Source: CAVSWN01 sp046728115 (GTDB taxonomy: Bacteria > Acidobacteriota > Vicinamibacteria > Vicinamibacterales > CAVVIG01). From it: a stretch of 8,429 nucleotides of DNA. Below, in pieces: positions 1-6,029 of this stretch (its first letter is position 1; each line of letters starts with the position of its first letter). The position numbers were made by a program, and so were the translations under genes. The notes beneath the pieces were generated by a model that was given only the letters and a program-made list of their open reading frames with translations, was not told the DNA's origin and did not search any database. The stretch is from assembly GCA_046728115.1 (NCBI GenBank), contig JBKPDW010000166.1, positions 1-8,429 of the forward strand. The letters run 5' to 3'.

Positions 1-367
1 CTGTAATAGCACCGCGCGCGAGAAAGCACGCAACATCCGTCGGGAGATCTCTGCCTTCTGTGTCCTGAACGTCGTAAACCAGAGCGACAGGCCCGAAAGG
101 CCACAGGATTAGGAGAGGTCTCGCGCCCTCCTTGGGCGTCCGTCCGAATCGCTCTCGCCAGTCGTGCGCAGAGGCCGCGTACGTGAGTCCTGGCTTCTGC
201 AGCTGGAGCAACATCGCGTTGAAGGGCGCGAAGTTCCGCAATCGCACGACGAACTCTAGTAACTCCTTATACCCTTTAGTCGTCTTGTAGAGTTGTGAGT
301 CCGCGATTAGATGATCGAGTAGCGAACGGGCGTCCGCTGCTTCGAACGTCAGTTGCTCTGGCTCCAT
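1..367 (-). CDS. ArdC-like antirestriction-domain protein, N-terminal part (runs off left edge)
   Basis: An open frame runs from ATG at 367 to the left edge without a stop (122 codons seen). The translation has the layout of the ArdC-type N-terminal domain: a helical start, then YKELLEFVVRLRNFAPFNAM at residues 36-55, a Q-x-P turn (QLQKPG), an HDW-x-x-x-FGR-x-PKEGARP segment, and a strand ending in VYDVQDTEG. In ArdC this domain binds single-stranded DNA and helps plasmids escape restriction. In many relatives it precedes a zinc-protease (ImmA/IrrE or SprT-like) domain, which here would lie outside the window. GTG and TTG codons further upstream are in frame, but ATG gives the expected family start. 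It lies 59 bases downstream of the drmC-like remnant on the same strand, so the two may once have been co-transcribed. Seen: the frame and motifs. Inferred: antirestriction or protease role. Confidence 0.72.
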   Translation of the reverse strand, partial: MEPEQLTFEAADARSLLDHLIADSQLYKTTKGYKELLEFVVRLRNFAPFNAMLLQLQKPGLTYAASAHDWRERFGRTPKEGARPLLILWPFGPVALVYDVQDTEGRDLPTDVACFLARGAIT

Positions 368-426
368 CTCGACTTTACTCGCATTCCTGCACACGGCCAA
401 ACGCGTGAAAACGGTACGAGTTCATT

Positions 427-615
427 CTAAAATCCAGGAAGGCGTCGAACCTGCTTGGATTCAACAAGCGAGTCGAATTGCGCTCGAAGCTGACGGACGA
501 ATTGGTCGCTTCTGATCACGACGCCCGCCTCGACGTTCCGCTGATGCGCCCATTCCGTGAAGTTCGCCGACGTGATCAGCGCGACATTATCGTCGACGAC
601 AACGCACTTGGCGGA
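427..615 (-). pseudogene. C-terminal remnant of a phospholipase-D-fold protein, DrmC-like (DISARM)
   Basis: The minus strand from 615 to a TAG at 427-429 encodes about 62 residues beginning SAKCVVVDDNVALITSANFT and continuing through an ERN-like segment (HQRNVEAGVVIRS) to LVESKQVRRLPGF. This is the second half of the PLD motif (K, then D, then the S-A-N-F-T segment) followed by the family's closing helix. In the family the residue two before the K is normally histidine; here it is serine, and the next upstream codon is TGA, so everything before the second motif is gone. The best match I know is DrmC, the PLD-like component of the DISARM phage-defence system; a stand-alone PLD nuclease is the alternative. 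No other DISARM gene (drmA, drmB, methylase) is in the window. The upstream sequence is instead a different gene on the opposite strand, so this is a relic, not a working gene. Confidence 0.72.
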
Positions 616-991
616 TCACCCCGTATTGACGCTCAACTATTTTGGTCCCGACCAGTACGACTTCGGCGCGGGGTGGGGGCGCAAGGGCTCGGAGTTCGTG
701 CTGCCGATCTCGCCACACATCGCAGTGTGTGCGCAGATAGGAAGTAACAATCATGGGCCGCGGCATATGAGCGCGGAACAGACCCGCAGTATCCAGCGTT
801 TCATGGCCGAACGAGCGTTTCGTTTGATCATCGCGCGTCCTGGTGCCGCCGAATGGGTCCGCTCGGTCAGACCGCGAACGATCGATGCCGAGGCATATGC
901 GACGGAGCAGGAGACATGGAGGCGCTGGCATTCGGTTCACATCGAATCAGAACAGCAATTCCGAGCCAACTCTACGCCGCCAACAGCCTGA
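613..991 (+). pseudogene. C-terminal remnant of a DUF4238-like protein
   Basis: From about 613 the plus strand encodes ADHPVLTLN, then a glycine-rich turn, FVLPISPHIAVCAQIG, a helical MSAEQTRSIQRFMAERAFRLIIA segment and a charged tail ending at TGA 989-991. The 'S/A-D-H-P-V' strand, the later 'PLSP-h' strand and the N/Q-rich helix followed by an 'aeRaFr-iia' strand are the ordering I associate with the C-terminal half of DUF4238, a family of unknown function often found near defence genes. The open frame reaches back to an ATG at 557, but the residues before 613 are only the antisense of the drmC-like remnant, so no native N-terminus exists. Whether the chimeric 144-residue frame is ever made is unknown. 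I am fairly sure this is a real coding tail and less sure of the family name. Confidence 0.5.
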
Positions 992-1044
992 GAAGAGTGC
1001 ATTCCGCATGCGGCGCCGCTCTCAGCAGCGGGTAGGATGTGAGG

Positions 1045-1916
1045 ATGCGCAAACTGTTTTCGGAGCGCCATGGCCAAGGCAAGCCGCGGACGGCGGAGGT
1101 TCTTGATGAACCGACGAAGACTGGGCTGTTGGGGCTCGTCTCTTCGCTGATCGATCAGGACTGGTTCGGCCTGTCGTTTCCATCTAAGTGCCCTGATGGG
1201 ACCGCGAATGCCGGATGCGATGTTCACAGCCTCAGAACAATGATGGCGGGTTACGGCGTGCTCTGGCCGCAGGGCGTTCACGCGAACGATGCGACCGATG
1301 TGCAGCTGTTCGACCTGATCGAGTTCAGCTACGAATATGCGGCGTGGCCCCAGAAGGGCGGGTGGCACGACTACTATCGGCATCACCACTTCGACTACGA
1401 CCAGCCGCAGGGGCGCGGTCGATTTCTTGAGGACGTCAACCGGATTTTCGAGAGGAACGGCATTGCCTTCGAGCTGAAGGACGGCGAGGTGATTCGGGTT
1501 GTTCCGGCGGCGATTGAAGCGCCTCTGGCCGCAGCGATCTTCAATACCGGCGATCCAGCGCTCGATCAGATGCTCGAAGATGCGCGCCACAAGTTCCTGA
1601 ACAAGGACCTCAAGGTGCGACAGGAGTCCTTGGAGGAGCTGTGGGATGCCTGGGAGCGACTGAAGACTCTTGAGCCGGGGGGGATAAAAAGGCGAGCACG
1701 AAGGCGCTGCTGGACAAGGGCTCGGGTGAGGCGACGTTCCGCCAAGTGTTAGAGGACGAGGCGACCCGGCTGACGAAGGTCGGTAACGATTTCATGATCC
1801 GCCACACCGAGGTGGGCAAGATTCCCGTTGCCGACTCCTGGCAGGTCGATTACCTGTTTCAGCGGATGTTCTCGCTGGTGCAGCTCCTGCTGAAGGCGAG
1901 CGGACGCGGTGCGTAG
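1045..1916 (+). pseudogene. AbiJ/HEPN-like putative abortive-infection protein, frameshifted at a G7 run
   Basis: The gene starts at ATG 1045, seven bases after an AGGA ribosome-binding site (the GTG at 1039 is too close). It begins MRKLFSERHGQGKPRT and continues for about 213 codons. After the G run at 1677-1683 the frame becomes KRRARRRC with a stop at 1752. The minus-one frame, beginning GAT at 1683, carries on smoothly for 78 codons through IRHTEVGKIPVADSWQVDYL and a leucine-rich final helix to TAG at 1914-1916. One extra G would restore a protein of about 290 residues. An N-terminal 'FSER' start, a central EDVNRIFERNGIAFEL segment and a helical C-terminus with an R-H-T motif recall AbiJ N-terminal-domain proteins that carry HEPN-like C-termini and act in phage exclusion. 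The assignment rests on layout, not on a firm family match. The shift may be a sequencing error, a mutation, or slippage. Confidence 0.55.
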
Positions 1917-2056
1917 GCAGGCTGCTTTACATCTACAACGCCGGCAGCACGATCGACATGTACGACGCGTGCACGTATAAGTATCTTCGCACGTTGACGC
2001 TCGACGGAGACGTGACGACTCAGTTCTACGTCGTGCCACGCGCCACAAGCAAGTAA
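1913..2056 (+). pseudogene. C-terminal blade remnant of a beta-propeller (YncE/NHL-like) protein
   Basis: The frame VGRLLYIYNAGSTIDMYD, then ACTYKYLRTLTLDGD and TTQFYVVPRATSK, ends at TAA 2054-2056. The pattern 'lYiYNAGsTIDmYDa-t-kYlRTLtLdGD' is a typical single blade of a YncE/NHL-like propeller with its closing strand, which marks it as the last blade of an exported propeller protein. There is no start codon or signal peptide of its own: the frame emerges directly from the stop region of the preceding AbiJ-like gene in another register, so the rest of the gene was lost in a recombination near 1915. About 40 residues are recognisable. Family is inferred from the repeat pattern only. Confidence 0.5.
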
Positions 2057-2096
2057 CGGGGTGGCCTACCTCGAAAACGGGGCGATGAGACGGAGG

Positions 2097-3482
2097 TCAC
2101 GGGCGTTGACGTAGCGCCGACCTGGCGGGTTGCCAACTGCCAGCGGCGACGGCGACGCCATTCAGCACGCCGAACGAGGCGAGCGCCAGGCCGAGTGCGG
2201 CGAACACGAACTCGACGTGTCCGCTGACTCGCATGGCGGCCCAGCCGCCGCCGACCGCAACGGCAAATCGCACCTGGTTGGCGACGAGCGGCCACTTGAG
2301 CCGCCCCGCTCCTTGCGCAGCGAAATAGAGCGCCATGCCGAATCCGAACAGGCCGTAAAACGGGCCGACGACGCGAAGGTACCGTGAACCGGCGTCGAGC
2401 ATCGCTGGATCGCTGCCGAAGAGCGAGAGCCACGCGCGCGGCGCGATTGCCGCGGCAGCACCGATCGCCGCTGTGAGTCCGCCAGCCATCCACGCACCGA
2501 CCCAGGCCGCGTGCAGCGCGCGATCGCGGCGGCCGGCGCCGATATTCGTGCCGACGAGCGCCACGAGCGGACCACCAAACCCGAATACGAGCGGGATCAG
2601 CAGGTACTCGAGTCGAGCGGCCGTGCCGTAGCCGGCGATGGCCGCGGTCCCGAAACGACCCACCAGGGCCGTGGCGATCGCGACCGTCAGATTCGTTTGA
2701 ATCGTGATCAGGCTCGCCGCGGCGCCGACACGCAGGATGTCGCTGAAGTACGCCCACTGCCAGCGGACGCCGGCGAACGACGGACGCACCACGCTGTGCC
2801 GTCCGCGAAGATACATCAGCAGTGCCGCAGTGCCGGCGGCGTAGTACACGAGCACCGCGACGGCGCCACCGGCGATCCCCAGCCGCGGAAACGGCCCCCA
2901 GCCGAAGATCAGACAGGGTGACAGCGGGATCAGGAGCGCCGCTCCCGCGGCCGTGATCGAGGCCGGGATGGCCATGTTGCCGGCTCCACGAATCACGTTT
3001 GCCAGCGAGTTGAACGTCCACACCAGGATCGCACCGGAGAACACGACGGTGGAGTACGTCACCGCTGCGTCGAGCGCCGGGCCCCGTCCGCCCATGGCCG
3101 TGTAGATCCAGCGTCCGGCGCCAAAGAGGACGACGGTGAAGAGCAGGCCCAGCCCCATCCCGATGGCGAGCGCATGCACTGCCAGCGCATTCGCATCCTC
3201 GCGGCGGTTCGCGCCGAGCGCACGGGCGATGGCCGACGAGATGCCGCCGCCGACGGCGCCGGCCGACATCATCTGCATCAACATCAGCACCGGAAAGACG
3301 AGCGAGATGCCGGCCAGCGCGTCGGTTCCGAGCCGCGCGACGAAGTACGTCTCGATCAGGCCGATCGACGCCTGGACGAACATAACGAGGACGTTGGGCG
3401 CCGCGAGGGCGACGAGCGTCCGCGGGATCGGCGCCTCGAGGAGCCGGCGGGTCCGGGCGTCATGATTCATGACAGACGTCAT
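2097..3482 (-). CDS. MATE family multidrug efflux transporter
   Basis: A 461-residue membrane protein with about twelve hydrophobic segments and internal two-fold symmetry, the length and layout of MATE (NorM/DinF-type) exporters, which push cationic drugs or metabolites out of the cytoplasm using a sodium or proton gradient. The N-terminal half shows the family's opening 'P..LvaLAaPnvl' helix, then ETYFVARLGTDALAGIS and the GAVGGGISSAIARALGANRR loop. The second half repeats the pattern with IAGYGTAARLEYLLIPLVFG and GTNIGAGRRDRA. ATG 3482 has no Shine-Dalgarno sequence; a second ATG lies four codons in, at 3470. The best promoter would start transcription at or next to 3482, so the message may be leaderless. 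It is divergent from a TetR gene, the classic pump and repressor pair. Substrate cannot be read from sequence. No terminator is visible after the stop. Confidence 0.93.
   Translation of the reverse strand: MTSVMNHDARTRRLLEAPIPRTLVALAAPNVLVMFVQASIGLIETYFVARLGTDALAGISLVFPVLMLMQMMSAGAVGGGISSAIARALGANRREDANALAVHALAIGMGLGLLFTVVLFGAGRWIYTAMGGRGPALDAAVTYSTVVFSGAILVWTFNSLANVIRGAGNMAIPASITAAGAALLIPLSPCLIFGWGPFPRLGIAGGAVAVLVYYAAGTAALLMYLRGRHSVVRPSFAGVRWQWAYFSDILRVGAAASLITIQTNLTVAIATALVGRFGTAAIAGYGTAARLEYLLIPLVFGFGGPLVALVGTNIGAGRRDRALHAAWVGAWMAGGLTAAIGAAAAIAPRAWLSLFGSDPAMLDAGSRYLRVVGPFYGLFGFGMALYFAAQGAGRLKWPLVANQVRFAVAVGGGWAAMRVSGHVEFVFAALGLALASFGVLNGVAVAAGSWQPARSALRQRP
3459..3473. promoter_or_regulatory. 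Palindromic candidate operator at the start of the MATE gene
   Basis: GTCATGATTCATGAC is a perfect inverted repeat, with seven-base arms around a central T. It covers codons 4-8 of the pump gene, just downstream of its predicted promoter. A 15-base palindrome of this kind is the usual size of a TetR-family site, and a repressor bound here would block transcription of the pump. Binding is inferred. Confidence 0.5.
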
Positions 3483-3493
3483 GAATACTATTT

Positions 3494-3504
3494 ATGATTA
3501 TCAT
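3494..3504. promoter_or_regulatory. Second palindrome (candidate operator) between the divergent promoters
   Basis: ATGATTATCAT is a perfect inverted repeat, with five-base arms around a central T. It overlaps the -10 and spacer of the leftward promoter and lies just upstream of the rightward -10 box, so one bound dimer could shut both directions. Its ATGAT half-site is shared with the palindrome centred at 3466, 33 bases away, about three helical turns. Confidence 0.42.
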
Positions 3505-3508
3505 CATG

Positions 3509-3514
3509 TATACT
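3509..3514 (+). promoter_or_regulatory. Predicted -10 box for the tetR operon
   Basis: TATACT matches five of six -10 positions and would place the start of transcription near 3521, leaving a leader of about 20 bases with the GGGAGG ribosome-binding site before GTG 3542. I see no good -35 box at the proper distance, as is common for regulated promoters. The element overlaps the leftward -35 region by one base, so the two promoters compete for the same DNA. Confidence 0.4.
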
Positions 3515-3529
3515 GTCAAGCGATATGAC

Positions 3530-3535
3530 GGGAGG
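3530..3535 (+). promoter_or_regulatory. Ribosome-binding site fixing the tetR start at GTG 3542
   Basis: GGGAGG lies six bases before GTG 3542. In-frame ATG codons upstream (3494, 3506) have no such site, would add a non-family N-terminal tail, and lie upstream of the predicted transcription start. The GTG is therefore the better start. Confidence 0.75.
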
Positions 3536-3541
3536 ACACCC

Positions 3542-4102
3542 GTGAGAGTAACGCGCGAGCAGGCGGCGGCGCACCGCGAGCAGATTCTCGACGCGGCGGG
3601 GACGCTCTTTCGCGAGCATGGGTTCGACGGCGTCGGCGTCGCCGACATCATGCAGCGCGCGGGGCTCACGCACGGCGGCTTTTACGGCCACTTCGCGTCG
3701 AAGGACGATCTCGCAGCCGAGGCGACAGCCCGGGTCTTCGGCCGCGGTGGATGGGCCGAGCGGATCACAGGAAAGGGGAAGCCGCGTGTGGCGGACGTCG
3801 TTCGAAGTTATCTGACGCCCCGACACCGCGACGACCCGGGCCGCGGCTGCCTCTTCCCAGCGGTGGGCTCCGATGTGGCGCGGCAGCCGCGTTCGATCCG
3901 CCATGCCTTCACCGACGGGGTCCGGTCGCGCCTCGACGCCCTGCGCGACCTGATGCCCGGCACCTCGCCATCCGCTCGTCGTCGCAGAGCGGTAGCGACG
4001 CTGGCCGGCCTCGTCGGCGCCCTCATGCTGGCGCGCGCCGTCGACGATCCGGCGCTGTCCGACGAGATTCTGAAAGCCGCACGGGCCACGTTTGCGAACT
4101 GA
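3542..4102 (+). CDS. TetR/AcrR family transcriptional repressor
   Basis: From GTG 3542 the protein is 186 residues, the usual length for TetR regulators. The N-terminal DNA-binding domain is textbook: ILDAAGTLFREHGFDGVGV at residues 15-33, then the helix-turn-helix ADIMQRAGLTHGGFYGHF at 34-51, and the K-D-D-L that opens helix 4. The C-terminal ligand and dimer part is variable and ends in LVGALMLARAVDDPALSDEIL. The gene diverges from the MATE pump and leads an operon with the secreted protein 12 bases downstream and the crotonase after it. Such regulators normally repress their own operon and the divergent pump until a pump substrate binds; palindromes centred at 3466 and 3499 are plausible sites. 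Ligand unknown. Confidence 0.92.
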   Translation: MRVTREQAAAHREQILDAAGTLFREHGFDGVGVADIMQRAGLTHGGFYGHFASKDDLAAEATARVFGRGGWAERITGKGKPRVADVVRSYLTPRHRDDPGRGCLFPAVGSDVARQPRSIRHAFTDGVRSRLDALRDLMPGTSPSARRRRAVATLAGLVGALMLARAVDDPALSDEILKAARATFAN

Positions 4103-4114
4103 AAAGGAGAGGTT

Positions 4115-4813
4115 ATGCGCGCAGCCGATGTCAGCCCGTTCATCGTCGTCGTGATGCTCACGTCGGCGCCCGCCTACGCGGGTCCTGATCTGTTCGCCAG
4201 ATCGGCGCAGTATCCGCTGCTGCCGCGGGCGCTCGAGGTGGAGCTCGCTCTGAGTGCGGCACCGAAGCATCTGCGCGAGCAGGCGACCGTCTGGGTTCTC
4301 GAACCAGACGGCTATACGCTTGCGAAACAGGGCACGAACGCCTTCACCTGCGTCGTCAGCCGGCGCGCCGGCGATCTCTTCCCGGTGTGCTGGGACGCGG
4401 AAGGCGTCCGATCGCTCCTGAAAGTCGACTTCGACGATGCCAAGCTGCGGCTGGCCGGCAAAACGACGGCGGAAATCGACGAGATCGTCGCCCAGCGATA
4501 CAAGAACGGCGACTACAAAGCGCCGGCCAGGGCGGGGATTGCCTACATGCTTGCGCCGCTCCGCTACCGCATCGACGAGCACGGCGCCGTCACACGGACC
4601 GCTTCGAATCCCCATCTGATGTTCTACGGTCCGAGCCTGACCGACGCCGATATCGGCGGCGCACGCGGGGCGTTGGTCTTCATGAACCGGGTCGGCCCGG
4701 ACGGCATGATGATCGTCCCGGTCGGCCAGACAGAGCGCACCGCGATTCTGGGCGAATCGCAGGCGATCACCGAGCAACTCGAACGGGCGATCGGCTATCA
4801 GCCGACGCGCTGA
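4115..4813 (+). CDS. Exported protein of unknown function
   Basis: A 232-residue protein starting at ATG 4115, five bases after AAGGAG. Residues 1-22 form a Sec signal peptide with a hydrophobic core (FIVVVMLTS) and an APAYA cleavage site before G23, so the mature protein is periplasmic or secreted. I recognise no named domain. Visible features are an LEVELALSAAP helix, two short strands in VWVLEPDGYTLAKQGTNAFTC, cysteines at about 79 and 92 that could form a disulfide in the periplasm, a helical DDAKLRLAGKTTAEIDEIVA stretch, and a C-terminal part with NPHLMFYGP and a DGMMIVPV strand near the end. It resembles conserved hypothetical proteins I associate with acidobacteria. It sits between tetR and the crotonase in one tight operon, so it is probably co-regulated with the pump. 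Confidence 0.82.
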   Translation: MRAADVSPFIVVVMLTSAPAYAGPDLFARSAQYPLLPRALEVELALSAAPKHLREQATVWVLEPDGYTLAKQGTNAFTCVVSRRAGDLFPVCWDAEGVRSLLKVDFDDAKLRLAGKTTAEIDEIVAQRYKNGDYKAPARAGIAYMLAPLRYRIDEHGAVTRTASNPHLMFYGPSLTDADIGGARGALVFMNRVGPDGMMIVPVGQTERTAILGESQAITEQLERAIGYQPTR

Positions 4814-4835
4814 TCGCAGACAGAGCGAGGACACC

Positions 4836-5762
4836 ATGGCCACCAGATCGCGGAATCCCGTCGGACGCCGGACGTTGCTCAAGACCACGGCGATGCTTGC
4901 TATGTCGGCAGCGACTCGGGCGCAGGATCAGCCGCCGTCTGAACAGCCGACGACGCTCGTGGACGTGCCGCTGGGTCCATCGGTGACGCTCACTGTCGAG
5001 CGTCGCGGCGACATCGTGCTGGTCGGTCTCAACCGCCCGTTTATCCAGAACCGGATCGATCCGCCGACGCGGCTCCGGTTGGCCGAAACCTTCTATCAGT
5101 ACGAACACGATGCGTCGCTGCGGACGCTGGTGTTGTTCGGCCACGGTGAGCATTTCTCGCGCGGCATCGACGTCGACGCCGCGCAAGCCAGCATCCTCGC
5201 GGGGCAGCGCGCGGCCGGCGCGGCGCCGATGCTGGATCCACTCGGCAACTCCCAGCCGCACCGCTCGAAGCCCGTCGTGGTCGTCGCACACGGCGATACA
5301 TGGAATCTCGGACACGAGATCTATCTCGCCGCCGACGTCCGCGTTGCGGCAGCGGCCACGCGCTTCGGTCAGGACGAGAACACGCACGGCCGGTTTCCTG
5401 GCGGCGGGGCCACAGTCCGGTTCGTGCGCGAGGCGGGATGGGGGAATGCGATGCGCTACATGCTGACCGGCGAACACTGGGGAGCCGAGGAATCGTATCG
5501 GATGGGCATCACGCAGCAGATTGCGACAACGCCCGAGGCCGCGCTCGACGCCGGCATTGCGTTCGCCCGCAAGATCGCCGCGTGCGCACCACTATCGATC
5601 AGAGCGACGGTAAATTCTGCGCATCAGTACGTCGACGCGGTGGAAGCCGACGCGCTCTCGAAGCTCGGCGCGCAGTACGCCGCGCTGTACCGGACAGAGG
5701 ACTTCCTCGAGGGTCGGCGCGCCGAGGCCGAAGGGCGCCCGCCGCGGTATCTCGGGAGGTAA
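4836..5762 (+). CDS. Enoyl-CoA hydratase/isomerase (crotonase) family protein with a Tat signal
   Basis: A 308-residue protein with GAGG about seven bases before ATG 4836. Residues 10-16 read GRRTLLK, a twin-arginine motif, followed by a hydrophobic stretch and a TRA-Q cleavage site near 29, so export as a folded protein is predicted. The rest is a crotonase fold: VGLNRPFIQNRID (63-75), the first oxyanion loop FSRGIDVD (107-114), WNLGHEIYLAADVRV (156-170), then FGQDE (177-181) and a glycine-rich turn. Glu161 and Glu181 are 20 residues apart, exactly as the two catalytic glutamates of enoyl-CoA hydratase. The usual GGG of the second oxyanion loop is replaced by N-L-G. The C-terminus EDFLEGRRAEAEGRPP is typical. 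Known crotonases act on CoA esters in the cytoplasm, so export is odd; a hydrolase or lyase acting on a non-CoA substrate is possible. Confidence 0.88.
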   Translation: MATRSRNPVGRRTLLKTTAMLAMSAATRAQDQPPSEQPTTLVDVPLGPSVTLTVERRGDIVLVGLNRPFIQNRIDPPTRLRLAETFYQYEHDASLRTLVLFGHGEHFSRGIDVDAAQASILAGQRAAGAAPMLDPLGNSQPHRSKPVVVVAHGDTWNLGHEIYLAADVRVAAAATRFGQDENTHGRFPGGGATVRFVREAGWGNAMRYMLTGEHWGAEESYRMGITQQIATTPEAALDAGIAFARKIAACAPLSIRATVNSAHQYVDAVEADALSKLGAQYAALYRTEDFLEGRRAEAEGRPPRYLGR

Positions 5763-5763
5763 G

Positions 5764-5937
5764 CGACAAGCCTCGGGGCGAGTCTCTGGCGAAAACGGGG
5801 CGGCCGCAATATTCGGCATGCCGAGGCAGACCCTGGAGTCGAAGCTCAAGAGGCTCGGGATCAAGCCGTATCATTTCAGAGCCTCCCGAGGCGACTCAAT
5901 CCATCGCAGAGACAGAATCCCCTACCCGCAAGGTTGA
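5764..5937 (+). pseudogene. C-terminal Fis-type HTH remnant of a sigma-54-dependent activator
   Basis: The frame RQASGRVSGENGAAAIFGMP followed by RQTLESKLKRLGIKPYHFR is the closing Fis-type helix-turn-helix of NtrC/FhlA-like regulators (pattern: 'GrvsG-GAA--lG-prqTLesklkrLGI'). None of the AAA+ domain (GAFTGA, Walker motifs) is present, and there is no start codon. The frame emerges right after the crotonase stop at 5762. The remaining codons to TGA 5935-5937 look like read-through of non-coding DNA, so the native stop may be missing. It is a relic of a deleted regulator gene. Confidence 0.65.
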
Positions 5938-5971
5938 GCGGGGCGTTACCGACTTCGCGCCCGACGGGTTA

Positions 5972-5983
5972 GTGGTGGGCGCA
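5972..5983 (+). repeat. Short dispersed repeat GTGGTGGGCGCA, copy 1
   Basis: The same 12 bases recur at 7302-7313, and the shared context extends left: 5963-5983 and 7293-7313 agree at 19 of 21 positions. It lies in non-coding DNA just after the HTH remnant. Confidence 0.6.
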
Positions 5984-6029
5984 CCGGCATCCCAAGGGCC
6001 GAGACGAGGTTGATGTGGCGCTTCAGGGC

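Larger units (their letters stand above)
3491..3519 (-). promoter_or_regulatory. Predicted sigma-70 promoter for the MATE gene
   Basis: On the minus strand, TTGACA (3519-3514) is a perfect -35 box, followed by a 17-base spacer and CATAAA (3496-3491), which matches four of six -10 positions. The start of transcription would fall around 3483-3484, directly at ATG 3482, giving a leaderless or nearly leaderless message. This AT-rich stretch contrasts strongly with the GC-rich genes on both sides. Confidence 0.5.

Noticed and set aside
937..1590. A 217-residue minus-strand open frame opposite the AbiJ-like gene
   Set aside because: It is antisense to a frame with ribosome site, family-like layout and better codon use; GC-rich third positions make long antisense frames common.
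2026..3021. A 331-residue minus-strand open frame inside the pump gene
   Set aside because: Arginine-rich composition typical of a shifted reading of a GC-rich gene; the overlapping MATE frame is unmistakable.
3488..4888. A 466-residue minus-strand open frame across tetR and the secreted-protein gene
   Set aside because: It is antisense to two genes with clear starts and, for tetR, clear motifs; no known domain and arginine/aspartate-rich composition.
2071..5800. A shared GAAAACGGGGCG string near 2074 and near 5791
   Set aside because: Only 12 bases, with unrelated context on both sides, and the second copy codes within the HTH remnant; not enough for repeat or attachment ends of the pump operon.
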